A DNA stretch of 16,300 bases from Bog-756 sp050014755 (GCA_050014755.1 JBEKCS010000079.1:1-16300); one strand, 5' to 3'. Numbered from the stretch's first letter, positions 1 to 6,680 are shown. Made by a program: numbers and translations. The notes: generated from the letters alone by a model not told the origin.

Positions 1-434
1 CGGATGCACTGACCAAGCCGTCGGCCGCCACCGCAGCCCTGTTCGCGGCCCTGGACGGGGTGGAGCCCGCCGCCGAGGGCCCCGGATCGACCTGGCCCCC
101 CGCCGACCGCGAGGTCGCGCCGCGCCCCGGTGCGCTGCCCCGGTTGGCCGCCCTCTACCGGGTGGTCCTCCCCCGCCTGGTGACCTCCTACACCCGGCAC
201 CTGCGGGTGGTCGCACCGGTGGCCGACGGACCGCTCAGGCGATCGCTGCGACTCGTCCTGAACGACGAGGTGGAGGACTGGCTGGCCGGTGAGCGGATGG
301 TCCAGCGACTGGTCACCCGACCCCATGACGTCGTGGCCGTCTATGAGTTCCAACAGCACCTCGAAGCGGTGGCGGTGGCCGCAGGCGCACACTCGGGCCT
401 GGTCCGCCTCCCGGACTGGGTCCCGAGCGACTGA
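1..434 (+). CDS. Hypothetical helical protein, 5'-truncated by window edge
   Basis: The reading frame is open from the left edge (first complete codon at 3) to a TGA at 432-434, so about 144 residues of a longer protein are visible. The GTG at 60 is an internal codon rather than a convincing start, because the frame upstream is also coding-like and no ribosome binding site precedes it. After an Ala/Pro-rich stretch the C-terminal part looks all-helical, with segments such as ALPRLAALYRVVLPRL, LNDEVEDWLAGERMVQRL and YEFQQHLEAVAVAAG. The DE..D.....E pattern and paired helices are loosely reminiscent of ferritin-like bundles, but I do not recognise a family and assign no function. It lies 175 bp upstream of the sigma-factor gene on the same strand, and that gap contains a possible separate promoter. 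Confidence 0.6.
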   Translation, partial: DALTKPSAATAALFAALDGVEPAAEGPGSTWPPADREVAPRPGALPRLAALYRVVLPRLVTSYTRHLRVVAPVADGPLRRSLRLVLNDEVEDWLAGERMVQRLVTRPHDVVAVYEFQQHLEAVAVAAGAHSGLVRLPDWVPSD

Positions 435-463
435 CGCCCTGCACGGGGCGGGTGCCCGGTGGG

Positions 464-492
464 TTCGGAAGACTTGACGCGTCCGGTAAACT
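464..492 (+). promoter_or_regulatory. Possible promoter of the sigma-factor gene
   Basis: TAAACT at 487-492 fits the TAnnnT pattern of a -10 element, with a weak -35 candidate TTCGGA at 464-469 and a 17-nt spacer. It would give a leader of roughly 110 nt before the GTG at 610. The better-looking TTGACG at 474-479 has no -10 at a usable distance. Confidence 0.3.
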
Positions 493-609
493 GTCACCGC
501 AGCGATCGTTGCGCCCGATTTCGCTCAACTAGACGTCGCGAACCCGCCCACAGGGTGTGCGAACGTCCGGTCGAGCGTTCCCCACGCAGGTGGGAAAGCG
601 AAGGACCTG

Positions 610-1554
610 GTGAAGTTGGCAAAGGAGCGGCTCGAGCGAGACGACGAGGACCTTGTTCGTCTGTACCTGACCGACATCGGCCAGTATCCACTACTGACCA
701 AGGACGACGAGGTCCGCCTGGCCCAGGCCATCGAAGCCGGCCGCGAGGCGGACGCCCAGATGCAGGCCGGCCCCAAGGGGCTGACCCCGGCCAAGAAGCG
801 CGAGCTGCGCCGCACCACCCTCCAGGGCGAGGCGGCTCAGCAGACGTTCGTCCAGTCCAACCTCCGCCTCGTGGTCTCGATCGCCAAGAAGTACCAGGCG
901 TCCGGGCTGCCGCTGCTCGACCTCATCCAGGAGGGCAACCTCGGCCTGATGCACGCCGTCGAGAAGTTCGACTGGCGGAAGGGCTTCAAGTTCTCCACCT
1001 ACGCCACGTGGTGGATCCGGCAGGCCATCACCCGCGGCATCGCCAACACGGGCCGGACGATCCGCCTTCCGGTACACGCGGGGGACACGCTGGCCAGAGT
1101 GCAGAAGGCCCAGGCCCGTCTGGAGCTCAAGTACGGTCGACCGGCGACGCTGGCCGAGCTGGGCGCCGAGGTCGAGATGCCCGAGGACAAGCTGGTCGAG
1201 GCCCTGCGCTTCCGGGCTGAGCCCCTGTCGTTGTCCGAGCCGCTGCGCGAGGACGGCGATGCCGAACTCGGCGACGTGGTCGAGGACCGCTCGGCCGAGT
1301 CGCCGTTCGAGGTCGCCGCGGTGTCGCTGCTGCCCGAGGAGATCGGACGGCTCCTCTCCCCGCTCGACGAGCGCGAGCGCGAGATCCTCCGGCTCAGGTT
1401 CGGCCTCGACCGGGGCGAGCCCCGCACCCTCGAGGAGGTCGGCGAGCACTTCAACCTGACCCGCGAGCGGATCCGCCAGATCGAGGCCCGGGCGATGTCG
1501 AAGCTGCGCCACCCGTCCTCGGACACCGGGGCCCGCGACCTCCTGACCGTCTAG
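610..1554 (+). CDS. RNA polymerase sigma factor, RpoD/SigA family (compact, group 1/2)
   Basis: A sigma-70 factor of 314 residues that directs RNA polymerase to promoters. It has no long acidic region 1.1. Region 1.2 is at residues 11-45 (DLVRLYLTDIGQYPLLT). Region 2 spans about 78-147 with the core-binding and -10 elements (NLRLVVSIAKKY, DLIQEGNLGLMHAVEKFD, FSTYATWWIRQAI). Region 3 is about 150-230. Region 4.2 is at about 272-300 with the helix-turn-helix TLEEVGEHFNLTRERIRQIEARA. This is the full RpoD domain set, but short like the HrdD/SigB group. In region 3.0 the usual H-x-x-E motif reads H-A-G-D (156-159). The GTG at 610 follows AAGGA at 601-605 by only 4 nt. TTG at 616 has better spacing and is a possible alternative start. 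I cannot tell whether this is the primary sigma factor or a close paralogue. Confidence 0.93.
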   Translation: MKLAKERLERDDEDLVRLYLTDIGQYPLLTKDDEVRLAQAIEAGREADAQMQAGPKGLTPAKKRELRRTTLQGEAAQQTFVQSNLRLVVSIAKKYQASGLPLLDLIQEGNLGLMHAVEKFDWRKGFKFSTYATWWIRQAITRGIANTGRTIRLPVHAGDTLARVQKAQARLELKYGRPATLAELGAEVEMPEDKLVEALRFRAEPLSLSEPLREDGDAELGDVVEDRSAESPFEVAAVSLLPEEIGRLLSPLDEREREILRLRFGLDRGEPRTLEEVGEHFNLTRERIRQIEARAMSKLRHPSSDTGARDLLTV

Positions 1555-1643
1555 TACCGACCGTCTCGGAGGTCCGGTCGACCGGGTCGAACCGACGTCC
1601 GCCCGGGGCGATCGGGACTGGATCCGGACCCTGTGGGTATGGG

Positions 1644-1649
1644 TATGCT
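1644..1649 (+). promoter_or_regulatory. -10 element TATGCT in front of the small ORF
   Basis: TATGCT is followed by exactly 7 nt (CTACCCC) and then the ATG at 1657, so transcription would begin at the start codon (leaderless). No Shine-Dalgarno sequence is present. No strong -35 is visible. Confidence 0.4.
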
Positions 1650-1656
1650 CTACCCC

Positions 1657-1731
1657 ATGAAGAAGCTCCTCATCCTCATCGTCATCATCGCCCTCGGTGC
1701 CGTCGCTGCCCAGCGGCTGCGCTCGGCCTGA
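1657..1731 (+). CDS. Possible 24-residue single-pass membrane peptide
   Basis: ATG at 1657 to TGA at 1729-1731 encodes 24 residues: two N-terminal lysines, an uninterrupted hydrophobic helix (LLILIVIIALGAVAA) and a basic tail ending QRLRSA. This is the shape of a bacterial small membrane protein and is too regular to look like random GC-rich sequence. The start resembles that of short actinobacterial MKKLL-type proteins such as the DLW-39 family, but the body and signature tail of that family are missing, so I do not assign it there. Support for expression is a -10-like TATGCT 7 nt upstream, consistent with leaderless translation. It sits 102 bp after the sigma-factor stop and just before a hairpin at 1740. 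No function can be proposed; a chance ORF remains possible. Confidence 0.5.
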   Translation: MKKLLILIVIIALGAVAAQRLRSA

Positions 1732-1739
1732 TCGACCTC

Positions 1740-1787
1740 GTTCCTGCCCCGATCGGGTAGGGACCCCGGCCCCGATCGGGTAGGAAC
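1740..1787. terminator. Inverted repeat, probable bidirectional terminator
   Basis: The left arm 1740-1757 (GTTCCTGCCCCGATCGGG) pairs with the right arm 1769-1787 (GCCCCGATCGGGTAGGAAC) with one bulge. Each arm also contains the self-complementary core CCCGATCGGG, so alternative hairpins exist. It lies between the converging sigma/small-ORF unit (plus) and the HAD/ceo operon (minus), where a shared terminator is expected. There is no U-tract, so a classical intrinsic mechanism is not shown. Confidence 0.55.
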
Positions 1788-1880
1788 GGCACCCCGGCGG
1801 ATCAGGACGGCCGGATACCCGGTCCGTGGCGGCCACTCCTCGGCCGGGGCCTCGCCACCGGCGAGCGCGCCGTCCGTCGT

Positions 1881-2669
1881 TCAGGTGCGGAATCGGCGGG
1901 ACATGCGCCACGCCATCAGTGCGCCCACGGTCGCCGCTGCGGTCGCCCCGGCGAGGGTCGCCGTCACCGACAGGCTCGGCACACTGACCCGGTCGCGGAG
2001 ACGGACAGGCTTGGTGAACTGCATGACCTCCCATTCGCGTTCACGGGCCACCTTGGCCAGTACCCGGTCGGGGTTGACGGCCACCGGGTGGCCGACCGCC
2101 TCGAGCATGGGAAGGTCGGTGTAGGAGTCCGAGTAGGCGAACGACTCGGCCAGATCGAAGCCCTCCGCCTCGGCCAGCTCCCGCATGGACTCGGCCTTGA
2201 ACGGGCCGTAGGCGTAGAACTCCATCTCGCCCGCGTACCGGCCCTCGTCGTCGACCACGGCCCGGGTGGCGATGCAGCCGTCGACTCCGAGGTGCTCGGC
2301 CAGGGGCTCGACGATCTCCTCGGGTGACGCCGACACCAGGTACACCTTGTGACCGGCGGCCCGGTGCGCCTCGATCAGGTCGAGGGCCTCGGCGTAGATG
2401 ATCGGCTCGACCGTCTCCTCGAGGGCCTCGCGCACGATCTCGCGGATCTGCTCGCGATCCCATCCCTTGGTCAGCGCCAGCATCGATTCGCGGACCCGGG
2501 CCAACTTCTGCTCGCTGGCTCCGAGGTGGAGGTAGACGATCTGGGACACCACGGCACGGGCGATGAGACGACGGTTGATCAGTCCGCCGTTGTAGAAGGG
2601 CCGACCGAACGCGGCGATCGACGCCTTGGCGATCACCGTCTTGTCGAGGTCGAAGAAGGCCGCTTCCAT
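1881..2669 (-). CDS. HAD-IB family hydrolase (SerB-like phosphatase) with C-terminal membrane anchor
   Basis: A 262-residue haloacid-dehalogenase phosphatase of subfamily IB. The four motifs are visible: I, FFDLDKT (Asp7 nucleophile, Asp9); II, LVSAS (Ser113); III, Lys158 in GPFKAES; IV, SDSYTDLPML (Asp181, Asp185). The long helical insert after motif I, with FGRPFYNGGLI, matches the actinobacterial type that includes M. tuberculosis SerB1 (Rv0505c). Subfamily members are often called phosphoserine phosphatase-like, but the true substrate is unproven. Residues about 234-255 form a hydrophobic segment followed by RMSRRFRT, suggesting a membrane tail with the catalytic domain in the cytosol. 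The ATG at 2669 lies 5 nt past the ceoC stop with no clear Shine-Dalgarno sequence, so translation is probably coupled. It is the last gene of the ceoB-ceoC-HAD operon. Confidence 0.9.
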   Translation of the reverse strand: MEAAFFDLDKTVIAKASIAAFGRPFYNGGLINRRLIARAVVSQIVYLHLGASEQKLARVRESMLALTKGWDREQIREIVREALEETVEPIIYAEALDLIEAHRAAGHKVYLVSASPEEIVEPLAEHLGVDGCIATRAVVDDEGRYAGEMEFYAYGPFKAESMRELAEAEGFDLAESFAYSDSYTDLPMLEAVGHPVAVNPDRVLAKVAREREWEVMQFTKPVRLRDRVSVPSLSVTATLAGATAAATVGALMAWRMSRRFRT

Positions 2670-2674
2670 GGCGC

Positions 2675-3337
2675 TCAGGGCCCGACCAGCAGGCGCCGCA
2701 CCTCGTCCTCGGCGTCAGCGGTGATCAGTACCAGGACCTCGTCGCCAGCGGCCAGGCGGGTGTCGCCGCGGGGGACGATGAGATGGTCGGAACGGACGAC
2801 GGCGACGATGGTGGCGTCGCGCGGCACGCCGAGATCGACGACGGACACCCCGTCGGCCGGCGAGTCGTCGGCCAGGGTGACCTCGACCAGGTGGGCGTTC
2901 CCCCCCTCGAAGCGGAGGAGGCGGACCAGGCTCCCCACCGACACGGCCTCCTCGACAAGCGCGGTGAGGAGCTGCGGCGTCGAGACCGATACGTCCACCC
3001 CCCACGACTCGGTGAAGAGCCACTGGTTCTTCGGGTGGTTGACGCGGGCGACCACCCGGGGGACGGCGAACTCCTGCTTCGCCAGGAGGGACACCACCAG
3101 ATTGTCCTCGTCGTCGCCGGTGGCAGCGACGACGACGTCGACGGTGGCCAGGCCGGCGGCGTCGAGTGACGCCACCTCGCAGGCGTCGGCCACCACCCAG
3201 GTCACGTCGAGGTCGTTCTGCAGGCGGGCCACCAGGTCGGGATCGCGTTCGATCAGCAGTACGTCGTGGCCGGCTGCGTGCAGATCCCCGGCGATCGCCG
3301 TCCCGACGCTTCCTGCGCCGGCGATGGCAACTCTCAT
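2675..3337 (-). CDS. ceoC: TrkA-family potassium transport regulator, CeoC type (RCK_N + RCK_C)
   Basis: A cytosolic RCK/KTN protein of 220 residues that gates or regulates a K+ transporter by binding nucleotide. The N-terminal Rossmann domain carries GAGSVG (Gly7, Gly9, Gly12) and the acidic residue ending beta-2 (Glu30 in LLIERDP). It continues through VVAATGDDEDNLVVSLLAK and VPRVVARVNHPKNQWLF, which I recognise from mycobacterial CeoC (Rv2692). Residues about 138-220 form the C-terminal TrkA_C ligand domain. The ATG at 3337 overlaps the ceoB stop in ATGA and has GGAGG at 3344-3348, 6 nt upstream, which settles the start. A longer frame reading in from 4045 is open only because of high GC, and the Rossmann fold begins exactly at this ATG. 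Confidence 0.95.
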   Translation of the reverse strand: MRVAIAGAGSVGTAIAGDLHAAGHDVLLIERDPDLVARLQNDLDVTWVVADACEVASLDAAGLATVDVVVAATGDDEDNLVVSLLAKQEFAVPRVVARVNHPKNQWLFTESWGVDVSVSTPQLLTALVEEAVSVGSLVRLLRFEGGNAHLVEVTLADDSPADGVSVVDLGVPRDATIVAVVRSDHLIVPRGDTRLAAGDEVLVLITADAEDEVRRLLVGP

Positions 3338-4020
3338 GTCCGACCTCCGCCGGCCGTCGGCGCCGAGCCGACGAGGCGGGCCTCGAACCGGTGGAGTGCC
3401 TTCTCCGTCACCACGACGTGGAGGACGTCCCCGTCCTGGCCGACCAGGTCGGTGACGTCGAGTCGGACGGTCCCCGATCGGGTGACGGACACCAGGGTGA
3501 CCTCGCCGGGCACCGACAGCTCGGCCAGGCGCTTGCCGGCCCAGCGCTCGGGCAGGTGGCGCTCGACCAGCGAGATCCCGCCGGTCGGGTCCGACCATTC
3601 GCTCCCCATCTCGCCGGGGAGGAGCTGGTGGCGGACCTGGTCGATGGTCCACGAGACGGTCGCCACGGTGGCGATGCCGAGTCGCAGGTAGATCTGCGCC
3701 CGGCGAGGGTCGTAGATCCGTGCCACCACGTTGGGGATCTCGTAGGTCTCGCGGGCGATGCGGGCCGTGAGGATGTTGGAATTGTCGCCGCTGGTGACGG
3801 CGGCCAGAGCGGTGGCCTCGGTCGCCCGGGCCTCGTCGAGATCGTCGCGGTCGAAGCCCGAGCCCACGATGGTCGTCCCCGGCCAGTCGTCGGGGAGCCG
3901 ACGGAATGCTTTCGGGTTCTTGTCGATCACGGCCACGGAATGGCCCTGTTCCACGAGGTCGACGCCGAGGCCGGAACCGACGCGGCCGCAGCCCACGATG
4001 ACGATGTGCACTCGCACCAT
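3334..4020 (-). CDS. ceoB: TrkA-family potassium transport regulator, CeoB type (RCK_N + RCK_C)
   Basis: The first gene of the operon, 228 residues. The Rossmann nucleotide-binding domain starts almost at the N-terminus with IVIVGCGRVGSGL (Gly10, Gly12, Gly15) and Asp33 in AVIDKNP. The blocks GSGFDRDDLDEA, SGDNSNILTARIARETY and VVARIYDPRRAQIY are those of mycobacterial CeoB (Rv2691). About residues 148-215 form the TrkA_C domain. With CeoC it probably makes a hetero-oligomeric RCK ring on the inner face of a K+ transporter. ATG at 4020 is chosen because the beta-1 strand follows directly; GTG at 4017 or 4011 is possible. No Shine-Dalgarno sequence or clear -10 was found. It is divergent from the KimA-like importer gene, an arrangement I also recall from M. 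tuberculosis (Rv2690c versus Rv2691-Rv2692). Confidence 0.95.
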   Translation of the reverse strand: MVRVHIVIVGCGRVGSGLGVDLVEQGHSVAVIDKNPKAFRRLPDDWPGTTIVGSGFDRDDLDEARATEATALAAVTSGDNSNILTARIARETYEIPNVVARIYDPRRAQIYLRLGIATVATVSWTIDQVRHQLLPGEMGSEWSDPTGGISLVERHLPERWAGKRLAELSVPGEVTLVSVTRSGTVRLDVTDLVGQDGDVLHVVVTEKALHRFEARLVGSAPTAGGGRT

Positions 4021-4160
4021 GCAACACGCAACCACCCGCCCGCACAACTCACGGTCCGTCGGGACGCGGGGGAACGGTCGTGTGCCCCGTCGTGCCACGA
4101 GCTGCCCCGATACCGGGTCGGGGAGCCGGACCCCGGGGTGCGGCATGCTCTAATGAGGGG
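4021..4160. promoter_or_regulatory. Divergent intergenic region between ceoB and the KimA-like gene
   Basis: 140 bp must hold both promoters. On the plus strand TCTAAT (4149-4154) ends 6 nt before the ATG at 4161. No convincing promoter is seen for ceoB. An 11-nt inverted repeat TCGTGCCACGA at 4090-4100 (5-bp arms, one central base) is a possible operator. There is no room for, and no sign of, a c-di-AMP (ydaO) riboswitch. Confidence 0.4.
4149..4154 (+). promoter_or_regulatory. -10 element TCTAAT of the KimA-like gene
   Basis: Five of six bases match TATAAT. The 6-nt gap (GAGGGG) to ATG 4161 would place the transcription start at or next to the start codon, giving a leaderless mRNA. No -35 is recognisable at 17 nt upstream. 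Confidence 0.45.
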
Positions 4161-6656
4161 ATGGAACCCCAGGTCAGCGCCGGAGGTGACTTCGTCGCGG
4201 GTGCCGGCTCGGGTTCGGGCCCCGGCAACCCGGGCGCGCCGCGCCGTCCGACACCGCCACCGCGCCCCTCGGCCGACGCGGTGGTCAAGGTGGACCTGCC
4301 CGAGACTCTCCGGTACCGGCTGAAGAACGCCCTGCTCGGACCCCCGCTGGTGAACGAGCGACTGGGGGACGAGCGCCTCGGGCGCCCCTCGGCCCTCGGG
4401 GTCCTCGCCCCCGACTGCATCTCCTCGTCGGCATACGGATCCGAGGAGATGCTCAACCAGCTGATCCCCTTCGTGGGGTTGAGTGCCTTCGCCCTCGTGG
4501 TCCCGATCACGATGGCCATCCTGGGCGTCCTCTTCTTCGTCACCCTCTCCTACCTCGACGTCATCAAGCTCTACACCCAGGCCGGCGGGGCCTACGTGGT
4601 GGCCCGAGAGAACTTCGGCCCCAAGATCGCGCAGATCGCGGCGGTGGCCCTCCTGATCGACTACACGGTGACCGTCGCCGTGCAGACGTCGGCCGGCACC
4701 GACGGGTTGACCAGTGCGTTTCCCGGGCTGACCCGGTGGACCGTGGAGATCACCGTCGGCGTGGTCCTGCTCCTGCTGTACGGAAACCTGCGGGGCATCC
4801 GCGAGGCGGGCCGGTTCTTCGCGTTCCCGACCTACTTCTTCATCACCAGCCTGGCCTTCGTGGTCGTGGTCGGGTACGTCAGGGAGGCCCTCGGCCAGCT
4901 GCACGTCCAGGTCGTCACCGGCCACTGCGTCGTCACTGCGACCCACGGATGCCCGCTGGTCCAGACCCACCACGCCAGCGGACCGTCCTGGCTGTACGGG
5001 GCGACCTTCATCGTCATCCTGCGCTCGTTCGCCAACGGCGGCTCCTCGCTGACCGGTCTCGAGGCCATCTCCAACGGGGTCGCCACCTTCCGCGAACCGG
5101 CGTCCCGCCACGCCCGCCAGACGCTGGTGGTCATGAGCTCGGTCCTGGCCTTCCTCGTCCTCGGCGTCACCCTCCTGGCCCACTGGACCCATGCCGTTCC
5201 CTACACCTACGGCACACCGACCGTCGTCTCCCAGGAGGTGAAGCTGGTCCTCGGCCCCGGTGCGTTCGGCACCACCGCCTTCTTCATCGTGCAGGCGGCC
5301 ACCGTCCTCATCCTCTACACCGGGGGCAACACCAGTTTCAACGGCTTCCCGTTCCTGGCCAGCTACGTGGCCACGGACGCCTACCTCCCCAGGCAGATGA
5401 CCCGGCGCGGGCACCGCCTCGCCTTCTCCAACGGGATCATCGTCCTGACGGTCGTCGCACTGGCGCTGATCATCGCCACCGGTGCCGACCTGTCGGCGCT
5501 GGTGGCGCTGTACGCCATCGGGGTCTTCACCGGCTTCACCATGGCCGGGGCCGGCATGGTGAAGCACTTCCTCGACGGCAAGTCCGGCGCCTGGCGGCGC
5601 CACGTGTTCATCAACGGCCTGTCGGCCTCGCTCTCCTTGGTGGTCGTCCTGATCTTCGCCATCGTGAAGTTCAAGGAGGGGGCCTGGGTCGTGGTCGTCG
5701 TCGGCCCTCTCATGTACGTCGGCCTGATCCGACTCCACCGCCAGTACATGGTGGAGGAGGAGCAGCTCGAGGAAGGCGCGTCCGAGGCCGCGGAGGAGCC
5801 GGTACTCAGCCGGCACGCGGTGATCGTCCTGGTCGACCGGCTGGACATGGCGACGGCGCGCGCCCTCCAGTACGCACGGACGCTCCACCCCAACGATCTC
5901 CGGGCCGTCCACTTCGCCCTGGACCCGCTGGCCTCGGCCCAACTCGAGGAGGAGTGGCGTCGGCTCGGACTGTCCGACTTCCCGCTCGACATCCAGGAGT
6001 GCGAGGACCGCCGTCTCACCCGCGCCGCCCTCGAGCTGGCCGCCGAGACGGTGGCCGACCGGCAGACCGAGCTGACCATCCTCCTGCCACGACGGGTCTT
6101 CGCCTCGGGTTGGCAACGGGTACTCCACGACAACACGGCCGACCACATCGCCACCGCCGTCGGACACCTCGAACACGTGAATGCCACCGTGGTCCCGTAC
6201 CAGCTGTCCGGCGGGTGGTGGTCCAACCGGCGCGAGTGGCGCCGCGACCTGACCGGGGCCGTCCCGTCGGCCCACGGGGTCCGGGCGGCCGACAGGGCCG
6301 CCGGCCGGGAGCTGGCGGCGAAGGCCAAGTCCCATCGCGAGGCGTTCGGTGAGCGGGCCAGGGGGACCATCCCCATCGGCGACGCCCAGTGGCGTCAACG
6401 GGTCCGGGTGGCCGGACGGGTCCGGTCGGTGCGGGTGCAGCCGAGGGCCGGAACGTCCAACCTCGAGTGCCTGCTGGTCGACGACAGCGGCATGCTCCTG
6501 CTGGTGTTCCAGGGTCGCAGGCGCATCCCGGGCATCCAGCCCGGCGCCCGCCTGGTGGTCGAGGGAATGGTCGGCGACTGGGCCCGCCGTCAGGCGATCC
6601 TGAACCCCGACTACGAACTCATCGCCGGCCCCGACGCGACCGTCGAACCAACCTAG
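4161..6656 (+). CDS. KimA-type APC-superfamily potassium importer fused to a C-terminal OB-fold domain
   Basis: An 831-residue inner-membrane transporter. After a Gly/Pro-rich N-terminus, residues about 75-525 form a roughly 12-helix APC core closely resembling B. subtilis KimA (YdaO), a K+/H+ symporter. Matches include APDCISSSAYGSEE (85-96), QAGGAYVVAREN, LLIDYTVTVAV (165-174), TSAGTDGLTSAFP and SSLTGLEAISN. Residues aligning with the KimA K+ site (Asp36, Tyr43, Asp117, Tyr118, Thr121, Thr230, Glu233, numbering from memory) are present as Asp85, Tyr92, Asp167, Tyr168, Thr171, Thr298 and Glu301; the Ser125 equivalent is Gln. A cytosolic USP-like domain follows (about 548-684), ending VPYQLSGG where KimA ends. 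Beyond it are a basic linker and an OB-fold (about 738-822: RVRVAGRVRSVRV, RRRIPGIQPG, ILNPDYEL), which looks like the actinobacterial Rv2694c-type stand-alone protein. It is divergent from ceoBC. ATG 4161 is chosen for its -10; no Shine-Dalgarno sequence is at normal spacing. Confidence 0.9.
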   Translation: MEPQVSAGGDFVAGAGSGSGPGNPGAPRRPTPPPRPSADAVVKVDLPETLRYRLKNALLGPPLVNERLGDERLGRPSALGVLAPDCISSSAYGSEEMLNQLIPFVGLSAFALVVPITMAILGVLFFVTLSYLDVIKLYTQAGGAYVVARENFGPKIAQIAAVALLIDYTVTVAVQTSAGTDGLTSAFPGLTRWTVEITVGVVLLLLYGNLRGIREAGRFFAFPTYFFITSLAFVVVVGYVREALGQLHVQVVTGHCVVTATHGCPLVQTHHASGPSWLYGATFIVILRSFANGGSSLTGLEAISNGVATFREPASRHARQTLVVMSSVLAFLVLGVTLLAHWTHAVPYTYGTPTVVSQEVKLVLGPGAFGTTAFFIVQAATVLILYTGGNTSFNGFPFLASYVATDAYLPRQMTRRGHRLAFSNGIIVLTVVALALIIATGADLSALVALYAIGVFTGFTMAGAGMVKHFLDGKSGAWRRHVFINGLSASLSLVVVLIFAIVKFKEGAWVVVVVGPLMYVGLIRLHRQYMVEEEQLEEGASEAAEEPVLSRHAVIVLVDRLDMATARALQYARTLHPNDLRAVHFALDPLASAQLEEEWRRLGLSDFPLDIQECEDRRLTRAALELAAETVADRQTELTILLPRRVFASGWQRVLHDNTADHIATAVGHLEHVNATVVPYQLSGGWWSNRREWRRDLTGAVPSAHGVRAADRAAGRELAAKAKSHREAFGERARGTIPIGDAQWRQRVRVAGRVRSVRVQPRAGTSNLECLLVDDSGMLLLVFQGRRRIPGIQPGARLVVEGMVGDWARRQAILNPDYELIAGPDATVEPT

Positions 6657-6680
6657 GATCGGGCGCTCCGCCGGCGATTC

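Noticed and set aside
474..479. TTGACG as -35 of the sigma-factor promoter
   Set aside because: No acceptable -10 occurs 16-19 nt downstream; TAAACT is only 7 nt away.
3338..4045. N-terminal extension that would make CeoC a 456-residue protein
   Set aside because: It overlaps ceoB in another frame, is Arg/Pro-rich, and the Rossmann fold starts at ATG 3337 behind a good GGAGG.
4021..4160. c-di-AMP (ydaO) riboswitch upstream of the KimA-like gene, as in B. subtilis
   Set aside because: The region is short and shared with a divergent gene, the likely transcription start is at the ATG, and no ydaO consensus blocks were seen.
3927..6398. Minus-strand ORF of 823 codons opposite the KimA-like gene
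   Set aside because: Its product is low-complexity (GQEREAVE, DDDEGRP-like runs) with no domain, and it is an antisense shadow of a strongly recognised transporter in GC-rich DNA.
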